Shown: positions 41,860-53,418, counted from the stretch's first letter. The stretch: 64,000 nt of DNA from Pictodentalium vernedei (GCA_031216915.1 CM062289.1:449258866-449322865); one strand, 5' to 3'. Notes: a model not told the origin generated them from the letters alone. A program made the numbers and translations.

Positions 41860-42300
41860 CACGCGTGCGAATGGGTTATTCGATATGGCTCGAGTGCCAG
41901 CGCGGAAAGATAGAACGAGAGACCACACACGCGCGCGTATCGTTCTGTGTTTATTACACGCCTCCACGTCTATAAAAACAATTATTAGAAGAACACTCAG
42001 CAATTCACATGACAACTATCAACAAAAACAACACATTTTATCGCCAACCAAATTTGCGAGGGGAACCCTTGTTACTATTTCGTCCCCTGAGTTCCAATGT
42101 GTTCTATGTGCCTAATTTTTAGCTATCGCTGGTGATTCAAATTGTAATTGTGGTGCACGATTTGTAGAAACTTCCAGTGATATTTTTCTTCTATTAAAAA
42201 TAGTCAAAGATTTCCGTTCCGCACGCGTGTGCGGAACGGATTTTCATTTTTCCGCATGGTTTAGTGTTGCAGTACATTGGGATTTCAAAGAACAGGCCAA
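41860..42300 (+). mobile_element. Foldback repeat family F, copy 2
   Basis: It follows copy 1 (33992-34520) from CACACGCGTG..AATGGGTTATTCGATATGGC through CACGTCTATAAA, TCGCCAACCAAATTTGCGAG and the palindrome GTTCCGCACGCGTGTGCGGAAC. The right arm of the first hairpin is deleted. Confidence 0.7.
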
Positions 42301-42978
42301 CAATAAACAGTTTAGCGCGCAGCCGATCTGGAGACAATAGACATTTGGAGAACACAGTGGGGAACACAATCTTTGATTTTTAACAAAAAGTCATCACTTT
42401 TAGCAGGAATTTCAAATCATCAAGTGTTTCCAAGAATTCAAAATGACAAACATATCTAACGAGATTGCGTCCTTGAGATTCTTTAAACAACACAACAGGC
42501 GATGCAGGCTTATCTGTGACGTCATTACCGGTATGTGGTCTGCGCTGTCGTAGTGACAAACGACTCAAGTTTTGGTTCGATATCCAGGTGTTTGGGCGCC
42601 TGGAAATTGGCGTAACATTTTGGACGCTTTGACACCAATTTGGACGATTCAGTGCATGTACCGGGTGTCAAAACGTCCATAATCAGGTGCCAAACATCCG
42701 CAGTGTACTGCCCAAACGTTCAACGCGAGGTGTCGGTGAATAACACGAGAATTCAACCTATGCGCACATGTTTTTAATTGTGCATGCTTTTATTTTCAGC
42801 GCAGTCCATGTTTGCAACAACAGTTTGGTTTCTTACGAATGGCTAAAAATTACAAGTACATGACCAGCTGGGCTAGAAAATTTGTTCAATTACTGATATC
42901 TCAATATTACTGATATCACAATTCAATATTTTTTCGTTTTGTAATGTTTCTTTGTTTCAACTAGTCCTATTTGTGACT
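42301..42978. other. No gene seen
   Basis: Nothing recognised beyond imperfect repeats of a GGTGTCAAAACG/TTTGGACG motif at 42600-42680. Confidence 0.45.
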
Positions 42979-42982
42979 TTAA

Positions 42983-43214
42983 CCATTCACCCAACGAATC
43001 GGCCGCATCTGCCCGCATAATATGCAAATTCAGTGGTTGAAAAAATATTATTTTTCAAAAAATTTCAACAAAACCATATCATGTGACACCTCGTTGGAAC
43101 GAGCTTGTCGAGCTCGTTCCAACGAGGGGTCACATGATATGGTTTTGTTGAAATTTTTTGAAAAATTGATATTTAAAATAATAAATTTTGATATCGTCTG
43201 CGTTGGGTAAAGGG
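42983..43214 (+). mobile_element. piggyBac-like MITE (family P, type II)
   Basis: TTAA at 42979-42982 and 43215-43218; ends CCATTCACCCAACG and CGTTGGGTAAAGGG; 232 bp. The arms are G:C. The centre is GAGCTTGTCGAGCTC. Confidence 0.92.
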
Positions 43215-43281
43215 TTAAAAGCGCATATTTTGCCGAGACTCTGGGCCCATACCATCGGTTGTGGATTCACAGAAGATATCT

Positions 43282-43408
43282 AGTATTTTTGAGTGGATAC
43301 TGAAAATTATCACATGAGCGACAGAGACAAATGTTGTTTTTCGCGAGTGTTTACCATTTTTCTCGGTCACGAGTAAGATAATTTTCGGTATCCACTCAAA
43401 AAGACTTA
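43282..43408. repeat. Foldback hairpin element
   Basis: AGTATTTTTGAGTGGATACTG..AAATTATC pairs with GATAATTTTCGGTATCCACTC..AAAAAGACTT. An inner arm GAGCGACAGAGA is imperfectly matched by CTCGGTCACGAG. Confidence 0.75.
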
Positions 43409-44958
43409 ATTTTCTTTTTATTATACACTTTTCATAAGAATAAGAACATTCCCATCGATAATTCCACTCGTTTCAACAGTGAATTGATGCATGAAAATAA
43501 ACAGCTCATTGATACGCGGAAGTGATTCGATCGATACTTGGAACAGGTAGCGTCTTGCGATCTGATTCAGCTGGCGGGTTTCATGCATCAATTGAAGGTG
43601 AAGACGTGTTGAATTATATGCACTGTGGAGGACCGACACCGGATACTGCGATCGTCGAGCTGGAAATTAATTCCCATTAGATCCACACTGAATATCAATT
43701 TGCCTTACATTGAAGAAGTTTTATTCCTCTCAAATTCTCTCATAGTTGGATATTGTTATATATCTCTTGTTAATTGTTAGAAATATGTACATATATACCC
43801 CTAAATATTTCCTAACTACTGAAAAATACCATTGAAATAGGATGAATATATAAACATTGTTGCTTTTGGGAATTTTTCATAGTGGTCGTGTGCTAATTAT
43901 CAGCCACGTTAGGCCACCTATGCACGTTTGATTTGGATGGTCTTAATTCTTAATCTGAATGTGGGGTGAGCAGTGTGGGGGGGGGGGGGGGGGGGGTTAT
44001 TTACTCAGATATTAGAATTCAACAACATGTCTAGGAAAATGTGGCCAAAAATACAAAATGTTTTCTATAATTCTAGTTGTAGTAAAAACGATTTTCTAAA
44101 ATTCTCCACCACGTGGCTTGTCATATCGGGTGGTGGTTTCCCACAGTGATATAGTCATTAGTATTGCCAAGTAACCATTGCTTATAAAGGTTACAATGCA
44201 CGTGTGGTGTGTATCACACCGTGGCCTTTGAAGCGCGATTCGTATCCTGTCGCGACAGAAGTACATCGTCACCCCCGTGTACCATCAAGTCACATGATTA
44301 AGTTTGATACCCAGTTTACAGCACATATAGTAGGGAAATTGATTTAGCAGTTAACAATGTAGACGCGGCAATGTAGATGTCATGTTTCATACTTTTCCCT
44401 TACACATTAAAGTGCATTCCGGAATCAGAAACATGCGCGAAAACAGAAGTCGGTTCGTCCTATTTTAATTAATATTGATTATTTCTCGTATTTACAAAGA
44501 ATACGCTAGGATTATACCTGCACATTTGGCGCACAATAGAAGGAAAATGAAAGGCTCTATTAAATGTAATGTTCCACTCAATTAAATCGACTATTTGCGG
44601 AGATAATCAAACTGCGACTCAATGAAGCAATTAAAAATAAACTGCAGGTAACACAATTTGTGTCTGCTTCTTTAAATACTGCTTAACCTTCATTCGCCTC
44701 TAACGGTACAACATTCCATTTTGTTGCAGGTCAAATATGAAAACACGGAAAAATTTAGACCGACACACCCAAACGTTTTGTCGTCGCGAAACGCCAGAGT
44801 ACCCTGTGGTAACAACAAATGAGTAAAAAAGTACGTGTAGATACCACGATCTGGGTGGTATATGAAGGGCCGAAGTCGATATATGGCGCGTAGTCGAGGT
44901 CGAGACTTCAACGAATCTTCTCGGCACCCTTCTGATATCTTACAATATCCACGGTAAA
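43409..44958. other. No gene; poly-G tract 43977-43996
   Basis: 1.5 kb of unique-looking sequence. A G20 run and an imperfect CCACCAC..GTGGTGG pair at 44106-44138 are the only features. Confidence 0.5.
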
Positions 44959-44960
44959 TA

Positions 44961-45217
44961 CAGTACGTGGAGAGTGGATTGTAACTAAATCACCCGCGGA
45001 GTGGAGTTATCACCCAAGCTATAACTTTCAAATTTTGTACATATCGACAAAAAACACAAGCAATGTTTCAGCCAATGGACCTCCGGGTTAAACCCGGAGG
45101 TCCATTGGCTGAAACTTTGTTTGTGCTGGTTAGGCTTTGCAACAAATTTGCAATTATTGCTTGGGTGGAATCTCCACTCTGCGGGTGATTTAGTGATAAT
45201 ACACTCTCCACGAACTG
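44961..45217. mobile_element. Tc1/mariner-like foldback MITE (family M), best copy
   Basis: TA at 44959-44960 and 45218-45219; left end CAGTACGTGGAGAGTG, right end CACTCTCCACGAACTG. The centre (45063-45116) is an almost perfect palindrome, CCAATGGACCTCCGGGTT and its complement. Subterminal GAGTGGA..TCCACTC and AAATCACCCGC/GCGGGTGATTT repeats sit symmetrically. Confidence 0.88.
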
Positions 45218-45341
45218 TAGTAACTAACTCGTCATTTAAACAAAGATCTATTTTATTGCGCGCAAACCAAAACGACCTTTATAAGCTTCAGCTTACTGCA
45301 GAATTCTCACACATTTCATTGTTGTATATCTTTTCTCTCAT

Positions 45342-45928
45342 AATAAGCCTGTTTCGAAACTGCCATCTTGGTTTTTAATCAATGCAAGGCCACAGGTCGC
45401 GTGGTGTAAACAGTTCAAGAAAACACGTCGTAAGCAATGGGAGAAGAGAGCTGGTGAAGTGCTTCGGACCCATTACGTTCATTAGTGCGAATTAAAAAAA
45501 ACATTTAGCCAAGGTTATCATTTATTTAAGGCAATGGCAATATTGTGTGAGAACTTTCATTATTTCGAATTGAGTTCCTATCGACTTAAATGGTGTTTGA
45601 ATGCACGTTGTGTCATGATTCTGTGGCCGTGGGCACTGTTTCGACAACTTTCGGGGGATTTTCCCCAAGCCAAGAAACTCGCTTCCATGAAAAAAGACTT
45701 TAAACCTGCAATATCACGTCATTTAAAGTGGTATAGGGTTGCCCCTTCAGTTAAATCGAATGATGACAACGGTTCTACGAATTTAAACTTGATATTTCAC
45801 AAAACTAGTTGTCTTGGCTGACACAGAACTCAGCGCGATGAACATGGAAATCGCTTTGTTTACACCCCGCGACCTGTGACCTTGCATACATTAAAGTCCC
45901 AAGATAGCAGTTTCGAAATAGGCTTATT
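45342..45928. mobile_element. 587-bp TIR element with about 72-bp inverted ends
   Basis: AATAAGCCTGTTTCGAAACT..GGCCACAGGTCGCGTGGTGTAAACA at the left is the inverted match of TGTTTACACCCCGCGACC..GAAATAGGCTTATT at the right, with about ten differences. A TA dinucleotide sits at the possible boundary on both sides (TA-AGCC / GGCT-TA). An internal 95-codon plus-strand frame (45534-45821) has no transposase motif. Confidence 0.78.
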
Positions 45929-46380
45929 GGAAATAAAAATATTGTTTAAACTAAACCAAAACACAGCGCAGCTGTCATGTGTGGTGATTTAACCGTTCGA
46001 AAGCTATATTCATGTGGAATAAAAATAATGTCAATCTAAATAGACTGACTTTACGTTACAGTTGAGCATAAAATAGTTAATTTCTGATTGCGTTTGGTGT
46101 TGTTAATGCGTGTTAAATTATTTTTTTAATCAATACTGCCAAAATCAGTGATCTCAATAATAAGTATTTGGTTACATTTGTAAGCGAAGGTAGCTTCGAA
46201 AATCCACCTTCCTTCTTTCCCAAGTGCGTGCAGTGTTGGTACACCCAATACAGGGGTGGATTTCGTCTAGATGTTTGGACCTATATTGGAGAGAATCTAT
46301 GCTTGTTGTAAGATAGATTTGGTGGTGATGCGGTGCTTGATCTGTTGGACTGGAGACATTGACTCATACATGTTATTACC
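45929..46380. other. No gene seen
   Basis: Nothing recognised. Confidence 0.5.
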
Positions 46381-46615
46381 ACAAAGTGGGTTTACGAAAA
46401 AAAGACGAGAATTGCAAAGAAAATTCTTGAATAAGTAATTTTTCTCTTTTCTTGTCTCAAAAACATAGGTTATGACCCCTCGTTGGAACGAGCTCGTTCC
46501 AACGAGGGGTCATAACCTATGTTTTTGAGACAAAAAATGAAAAAAATAATGAAAATTAATTGGCGATTTTTGAGAATAGCGCTGGCCGGTTTTGGCCGTT
46601 ACGTTGGGTAAAGGG
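46381..46615 (+). mobile_element. piggyBac-like MITE (family P, type I), left end decayed
   Basis: The right end GTTGGGTAAAGGG plus TTAA (46616-46619) is intact; the left end is worn (GGGTTTACGAAAAAAAGACG). The palindrome has the short centre GGAACGAGCTCGTTCC, lacking the second CGAGCTC present in other copies. Confidence 0.85.
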
Positions 46616-46619
46616 TTAA

Positions 46620-47102
46620 AGGTTTTATACATATATATGTCAGTGTTGGGGGTTTCGGTACAAATGGATTATCACCATCGTTAGAAGCGTGTCGGTATAT
46701 GACGCAAAGAAGAGGTCGAGACTTCAATAATCTCGGAAACTCACTTGGTGTTAATAACCAATTTATCTTACAGTATTCCGTATTCCTCCTTTTCTGTTCG
46801 CATAATGAAGGTATTGGGTAGTCGTTAACGGCATCTGTTTTGACCATCATTCAGCGTCTATGAAGTGATTTTTTTTTATGAATGGAGATGATGACGTAAT
46901 GGTATTGCGTTGTTACGCTGTGCATGACATAATCACCATTCATTGTTACGTTTATAGTAGTGTTTCACCTGAACTTATCATCATGAGAAAAAATTATTTC
47001 GTTGATCTGGTGATTTCATTTCCATTCAATTATTGCTGTCAACAACGGTGGCTTCTACATGTGTAATAACTCGATGCCAATTGAGTGCAGGTAAACAACG
47101 TC
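46620..47102. other. No gene seen
   Basis: Nothing recognised. Confidence 0.5.
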
Positions 47103-47700
47103 TTAAACCATGATTACCTATTCTACTATATATAAAAAAACATATGACATAAATTGTAGCTTTACACACCAACTGTGGTGAACACGCCAGCAATGGGATT
47201 TCAATCGTTAAAATTTACACCTACAGTGGAACTACATCCAAGTTGAACTTTGGTGACCTCGTCTTGAAAGCAAGCTTGTCTTAATTTATCACTCGTCGCC
47301 TCGTGAAGAGTGAAATGAAACCGGCAATTATTTATTATGTTTTTAAAAAAGTTTACCTCATAAGATACCAAAAATTAACAAACATACGTTGTCTCATGTT
47401 AATAAAGCATCCATAACTTGAAATAGTATGTTATTATGTTATTAAAATGAAAAAGGCCCCGTAATTTGCGCGTTTCGTTTTCTATTTCGTTTCGGCGATA
47501 AAATTGCCAGTGGAAGTAACACCCACCGGTCCTCAAGTAAACGAAAACAGATTCGCACGTGTGAATATTGATTTATTTAACATTTAAACTCTTATTAATC
47601 TGACGATCATGGTATAAATAAAATATACCCAAAGTAGCTTGGTGTACCAAATGTTCACCACTCGTGGTGAATATTTGGTACACCAAGATACTATGGGTAT
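47103..47700 (-). repeat. Composite foldback repeat (family K), copy 2
   Basis: Inverted partner of 37800-38467. It is bounded by ACCATGAT (47107) and ATCATGGT (47607), then a hairpin at 47625-47698 with arms TTGGTGTACCAAATGTTCACC. The hairpin loop is nearly absent here, whereas copy 1 has about 60 extra bases at its centre. Confidence 0.75.
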
Positions 47701-47808
47701 ACACCATATATCTTTCTTGATTGCATTTGAGGTTTGTCACCCTCAGTCCAGATTTTTATCTATCAATCAACAAATAGTTTGCCTGTTTAACTCCGCAACT
47801 TTCGTGTA

Positions 47809-47854
47809 TCCGACCCCTGATACAGATATTTGTATCAGGGGGTCGGATACAAGC
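47809..47854. repeat. Short perfect hairpin
   Basis: GTATCCGACCCCTGATACA pairs with TGTATCAGGGGGTCGGATAC around GATAT-like bases. Confidence 0.85.
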
Positions 47855-48376
47855 ACGTTCTTTTTGCGTGAGTTCCATTGTTTTCTTTTTGTTCATCCGT
47901 GCGAATAAATAGTTCGTTATATATTCGTCTACATTAGATTAAACATATTTTATTTGTTATAACAAAAGGGATTGGATAACAAGTGCCTAGCACTTTGATT
48001 ATATCCTTTCCGTAATATACACCTGAAAATTACAAATTATGTTTACAAATATTTATAAGAAGTTATAATGTGCATATAATGGCAAGAGAAACATGTGTAT
48101 ATATTGATACAATATTGTGTATGTACACAGTTCGAAATAAAACCTAACGGGTATTCAACTTCACAAGAGTCAGAGCAGAGAGATGAGAGGGAGAGGAGAA
48201 GAGAAGTGAGCTGCCACTCTACAACACTGTTGGTTTTAAATTACATACCGACGGGTCATATTTCAACACAACCACGAATCCAGCGGAGCCCCATACCAAT
48301 GTTATAACCAGGACATGCAGGACAAACATGCGGAAAGTCTACATTATTGACTTATCCCCAATATATTGTAAGATAA
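47855..48376. other. No gene seen
   Basis: Nothing recognised. Confidence 0.5.
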
Positions 48377-48536
48377 AATGATTATTACCATTATGTGGAT
48401 GTACAAAATATGTATCCGAGTCTCGCTCCGGGTTTTAAGGGTAGATCACGACTCGTCTTCGACTCGTCGTGATCTGCCCTCAGAACTCGGGGCTCGACTA
48501 GGATACATATTTGTACATCCACATAATGGTAATAAT
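48377..48536. repeat. Foldback element, about 160 bp
   Basis: GATTATTACCATTATGTGGA..GTACAAA..TATGTATCC pairs with GGATACATA.TTTGTACATCC..GGTAATAATC along its whole length. The inner arm GATCACGACTCGT surrounds a CTTCG loop. The outer 25 bp of both arms are identical, so it is a young or conversion-maintained palindrome. Confidence 0.85.
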
Positions 48537-49794
48537 CTCTATGTATTTTGTCAGGACGTGCTTACTTGTATTGGGCGACATATGTTCTTATTGTAAGATT
48601 AATACCTGTACTTTGTATTGTTTTCACATTGTTGCATTTTCTGGTAACACATGACTATGAAATGAGGCTCTCGAAAGAAAATAAAAGATAGAGTTCCATC
48701 ACTCCCCAGTTCAATGCCACAGAAGAAATGTGTTAGTTTTTTATTTCTATCGATTTCGCGGAAGAAAAAGTTGGTAAAAATGCCTTCACATACGGTGCGA
48801 AAAAGTGATATCCATTCGTTGTTTTCAGCTCAGGATTTTGACACAGTATACGTCAATATAAGTTCTTCTGTGTGTCAAAAATTCACTACTCCGAAACAAA
48901 ATTAATGGAAATGATTTTGACGCAACATGCCGTTCAGCAAAATTTATAATGAGTAATTATATTTTCACCTTTGGGGCTGGGCTCAATTTAATTCCTCGCA
49001 GAGGTGTAGCCATTGGCATCAGAAAAAATATTTTGTCCCACACCCGCTTCATTTAACCTGGACACGCGCTGAGTACTTGCCTTTGTTCGACAACAAGGCT
49101 TAAATTAAAGGAATCACACTGTCGATACCTAAACGATATAAAAATAATTAATTATTGCTCATTATCACGCGCTATTTTCACATCCAGTGCATAAAGGTTT
49201 TGTTCTCTCGCGAAATTGCGCCTCAAATTATCTGCACTTCGAAAGTCCTATAGTGCCCAGAATACCACCCAGGTGTCCACTCCAGCGAACTCAAAGTTAG
49301 TGGTACACACTTGGAAATTTCAACCAGAGATGTGCCGCCCTGATAATTCCAACCTCGCTACAACGAAGGTGATTCTGCCTATTCATGAAAAAAATGAAAC
49401 AAATACCACAGAGACCCGGCAGTAATTTTTTAAATGCCGAGAAGATGACAAAGAAATCATATTGTCAAAGTAACATTATTTAAATGTGTTAAGATTGAAT
49501 CGAACGCCTCTCAAAGAAATTGATAAAATATTCATTAATTTCCAATATCAGATACATATAAAGCCTTCAGGCAGAAAATCTAATTTATTATGCAAAAATT
49601 ACCTTCGAAACAAAGGTATTACATTCCAATTCATAAATGAATAATTGAGAATCTTTCTGCTTTATCAAGAAAAGTATCACGTTTAATGAACCCTTTGAAT
49701 TCTAAAGCCCGATTTTCTGGGACAGGATCATATTAATATGTTCTGATGCGATAAATTAAATAGTTCGTCGGTAGAGCTGTATGGTGCACCATTC
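48537..49794. other. No gene seen
   Basis: 1.25 kb of AT-rich unique-looking sequence. Confidence 0.5.
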
Positions 49795-50472
49795 AATATT
49801 TTCAAAGAGCAGCCTTTGGCCACACCTTGAAAATATTAATTGATCTGCCCAAGGCTCAAAATACCTTTTTTCTATGAGTAGCAAAATGCTACACATTTCC
49901 GAAAAATGAATAGCATTTTGTTTAAATTGCATAGCAGTTCTTGTATATTGGAGTTAAGCCATACTGTTTTTTTATTGAACTCTTCTGAGCAGATAGAATA
50001 ATGTCCATCCATTTTTGTGCTTTTTCAAATGAACTGCAACACATGAAGCACTAGCTATGATTTTCAACTGAACTGCCTTTAACAACTGCATGGACTTAGA
50101 TATTTCCAAATGCGTAACATCTCTTAATTTGATGGGCTTAAAGTTATTTTGAGTGGGTATTTTATGCAAAATGCAGAAACAATGCAGGATGAATTTAAAC
50201 CAATAAAATTCACGTTACATATGAAGTTGCTAATGCGAGACGGAGAGTTAATCTTATATCAGGAGTAAAGCATCAGTGAACAAGCTTGCAAAGTTTCTTG
50301 CAATTTTTTTGATTATTACATTTTGCAATACAAGATATTCAACTGCAGCCTATTAGGCTGCAGTTGAATATATTGTATCGCAAAATGCTATACATACATG
50401 AAAATTGTGTAGCTTTTAGCATGTTTTGTATAGCAAATAGCTATGCGAAACCACTAATTTTGAGCCTTGGGT
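49795..50472. mobile_element. Imperfect foldback element with two hairpins
   Basis: Outer inverted text CCAAGGCTCAAAAT (about 49855) and ATTTTGAGCCTTGG (about 50456), with AGCAAAATGCTACAC and GTGTAGCTTTTAGC inside it. Hairpins ATTTTCAAAGAGCAGCC..(49800-49840) and ATATTCAACTGCAGCC..(50335-50372) resemble the type III MITE core (ATTTTCAACGTGCAGCC). Confidence 0.55.
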
Positions 50473-51274
50473 CTTCCACTAAATAATTATAATGGGCTCC
50501 TCCAATTGAGGAGATCAGCATTGCCCATCTTGATCACGTGTGTCCTTTACTTGGCCTTTGTTTCCAAAACAAATCACACGTGGATCATTAGCAGTGCACA
50601 AGCTTTGTCAGAAAACGACTGACGTGAACTCGACTCAAAAGTTAAACAAGTCGTTATTGGTATATTATGCGCGTGGACATTTGTGTTAAAAGTAACCTTC
50701 ACAGTGCATAATGTAAGTATAAATCGTAATATTATTAACATGGTAAATGTGAGTTGAAAACGAAATTTTAGGTGGAAATCATATCGAAATGTGACTTAGT
50801 ATAGTCTGAATCAAGTTGGGTATTTTCGTTGCTTTGCACAGCGAAACTATGAATGACCATTTCCAAAGTATTTGAAATGCATTGAAATACAATTTGATTT
50901 TTAGTTATTAGTGTTCAGAGAGTTAATTTTAATGCCGGTTGTTTTGAATGAAAGTAAGAAAATCGAAAGTCCATAAGTATACAATTAAAAAGGACTAAAA
51001 TATTCATTTTTGCCTCGAGTGAAACTCTCTCCAGGCATGTTAATCAATTGATTAAAATCATGTAACCATTTTCGCGTTTATGAACGCAACTGTCACTCTC
51101 CAACGCTCCCAGGCGTCTTGCTTAATCTAGCTGATCTGGTCTGGTAAACGAGTGGAGTTGAAACCGTTAAAGGGTTTTCTTGATCGATTCAGGTGGATTA
51201 ACCTTGGTTAACCGAGTAATCACTTGCCGTAATTGGTAGCTGAATAACTGCTGTACCGTTGATGATTTACAGCA
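50473..51274. other. No gene seen
   Basis: Nothing recognised. Confidence 0.5.
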
Positions 51275-51278
51275 TTAA

Positions 51279-51508
51279 CCTTTTACCCAACGTAACGGAC
51301 AAAACCGACCAGTGCTATATACAAAAATCTCCATTCAAATTTTAAGTTTTCAATTTTTGTCTCCAAAACATAGCTTATGACGCCTCATCGTTGAGCTCGT
51401 TCCAATGAGGAATCATGAGCTAAGTTTTTTTTGATAAAAATTGAAAAATATTAGTAATACAAAAATTTATTTTGCAAGTATCGCGTGCTACTCGCATTGG
51501 GTAATGGG
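51279..51508 (-). mobile_element. piggyBac-like MITE (type I), older member of an adjacent pair
   Basis: TTAA at 51275-51278 and 51509-51512; ends CCTTTTACCCAACG and GCATTGGGTAATGGG. The arms are diverged (GACGCCTCATCGTTGAGC against GAGGAATC). It shares its right TTAA with the next element. Confidence 0.88.
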
Positions 51509-51512
51509 TTAA

Positions 51513-51755
51513 CCCTTTACCCAACGTAACGGCCAAAACCGGCCAGCGCTATTCTCAAAAATCGCCAATTAATTTTCAAAATATTTTCATTTTTTGTCTC
51601 AAAAACATAGGTTATGACCCCTCGTTGGAACGAGCTCGTCGAGCTCGTTCCAACGAGGGGTCATAACCTATGTTTTTGAGACAAAAAATGAAAAAATTTA
51701 GTTATTCAAGAATTTTTTTTGCAAGTGTCGTCTGCTTTTCATGTTAGGTAATGGG
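51513..51755 (-). mobile_element. piggyBac-like MITE (type I), younger member of the pair
   Basis: TTAA at 51509-51512 and 51756-51759; ends CCCTTTACCCAACG and GTTAGGTAATGGG; 243 bp with perfect G:C palindrome arms. It inserted at the right-hand TTAA of the neighbouring copy. Confidence 0.92.
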
Positions 51756-51759
51756 TTAA

Positions 51760-52190
51760 GAATGATCATTCCCAGCTACTCATACAGTATAATTATCATG
51801 CAAGTAAGTCAGCAAGTAACTTGTATGCTTTACTCTGTCTCATATAATTAAGGTAAGTCAGTGTGACAATGTTTGCCTGTTTTGGAGCAAGTTTGTTCCT
51901 TTGTTAACCCATATAATACAGTAGTTCAAAAGTAACGGTTAATTGATCAATTACTTTTTTGATCTATCAAGACTTTGATCATTGGTTAATCGATTAAAAC
52001 GGTTAACCGTTCCAGCTCTATAAACGACATGTAAGCTGACAGCCAAGACTGATTGATTGCTGTAATAATTTATCTATTATATGTTAGTAGGTATTTTAAA
52101 AATTGAATTTAAAGGAGCAATTCTTTTGCCGTAAGAAAGTACACGATTGCTAACAAAAGCGAAACGATATCCATGACTCCAGTTCAGATT
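51760..52190. other. No gene seen
   Basis: Nothing recognised. Confidence 0.5.
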
Positions 52191-52194
52191 TTAA

Positions 52195-52443
52195 CCCATT
52201 ACCCAACGCAGACGATATCAAAATGTATTATTTTAAATATCATTTTTTTAAATTTTTCAAAGAACAAAACATTTCAACAAAACCATATCATGGGACCCCT
52301 CTTTGGAACGAGCTCGACGAGCTCGTTCCAAAAAGGGGTTACATGATATGGTTTTGTTGAAATTTTTCGAAAAGTAATATTTTTTTCAGCTACTGAATTT
52401 GCATATCAAGCGGGCGGATGCTGGCGATTCGCTGGGTAAAGGG
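52195..52443 (-). mobile_element. piggyBac-like MITE (family P, type II)
   Basis: TTAA at 52191-52194; ends CCCATTACCCAACG and CGCTGGGTAAAGGG; right flank TTTAA. The arms are T:A (CTCTTTGG with CCAAAAAGG, one extra change). Confidence 0.9.
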
Positions 52444-52524
52444 TTTAAATGTCGCGACTGCAATATTGTTGGAGGATGACACATCCCTAACACGCCCCCG
52501 CCTCTATCTAACTAATGGACACAT

Positions 52525-53072
52525 CCATCCAGCGCTGTTATCAAAAATTTATTCAATTTTTGCTTTCAAAACATAGCTTATGACCGCTCCATGGAACAGA
52601 CTCGATGGACTCGTTCCTAAGATAGTTCGTAAACGATGTTTTGATAGCGCAGTGCCTCAGTAGGTAGAGATGCAGGCTGCAAGCCGAGGGGTCCTCGGTT
52701 CGAATCCCTCCTGCGGCAACCGCGATGTGTCCTTAGGCAAGACACTTAATCCCAATTGCTCAAGTGGGGGCACGGTGGCATTGTGTACTAAGGCGTACTG
52801 CACGTCGATTGTGCACTTGTCTTCAACCAATGCAAATCCTGCTTATGCGTAGTTAGTACGCTGAGGAGTCTGACAGTTGCTCGCCGTTGCTCGGTGGTTC
52901 TCTCCGGGTACTCCGTGTCCCTCCACCCGTAAAACTGCCCGACACGCGGTGACCCTGGCTGTCGAAAGTGGCGTTAAACCACAATAAATAAATAAAGAAA
53001 AAACGATGTTTTAGACAAAAAGGAAAATATTTAGTTCTTAAGAAACTGTTTTGCAAGTGTCATCAACTAGCC
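52525..53072 (-). mobile_element. Decayed piggyBac-like MITE (type I) split by a SINE
   Basis: CCAGCGCTGTTATCAAAAAT, CAAAACATAGCTTATGACC and CTCGTTCCTAAGA form the left part (52529-52642). AGACAAAAAGGAAAATA, TTTGCAAGTGTCATC (53013-53068) continue it after the SINE. The outer ends are lost; a second SINE starts right at its right edge. Confidence 0.7.
52643..53000 (+). mobile_element. tRNA-derived SINE (head a, tail type 2), inside a MITE
   Basis: Perfect 12-bp target duplications AAACGATGTTTT (52631-52642 and 53001-53012), both MITE sequence. A box GCCTCAGTAGG, B box GGTTCGAATCC, common body; but its 3' end is GGTGACCCTGGCTGTCGAAA, then GTGGCGTTAAACCAC and (AATA)n, unlike tail type 1. Confidence 0.92.
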
Positions 53073-53073
53073 T

Positions 53074-53418
53074 TTTAGAGCGTTGTGGCTCATTGGTCTT
53101 CAGGTCGGGGGTCGTTGGTTCGATCGTGACTCGCGACATCTGCGTTGTGTCCTTGGGTAAGACACTTAATCCTAAATACCCAAGTGGGAGCACAGCGGTG
53201 TTGATTGCTGATGCGTACTGCACGTCGAAGGTACACCATGACTTTAAGGGATGCCAGCCCTACTTGTGTGAGCTGGGTAGTATAGTCTGACAGTTACCTG
53301 CAGATGATCGATGGGTATGCCGGCTTCTACCACCCGTAAACCTGCACAACACGATAAGACCCTAGTTGTTCAACGTGTCTTCAAAATACAATAAATAAAT
53401 AAATATAATTAACAGTCA
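53074..53418 (+). mobile_element. SINE with head d and tail type 3
   Basis: The head GAGCGTTGTGGCTCATTGGT..GTTGGTTCGATCGTGAC differs from heads a and b. The body (TTGTGTCCTTGGGTAAG, GATGCGTACTGCACGTCG) is related but more diverged. The 3' end GATAAGACCCTAGTTG, CAACGTGTCTTCAAAATAC and (AATA)n is a third tail. Short possible duplication TTTAGAGC (53074-53081 and 53419-53426). Confidence 0.8.
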
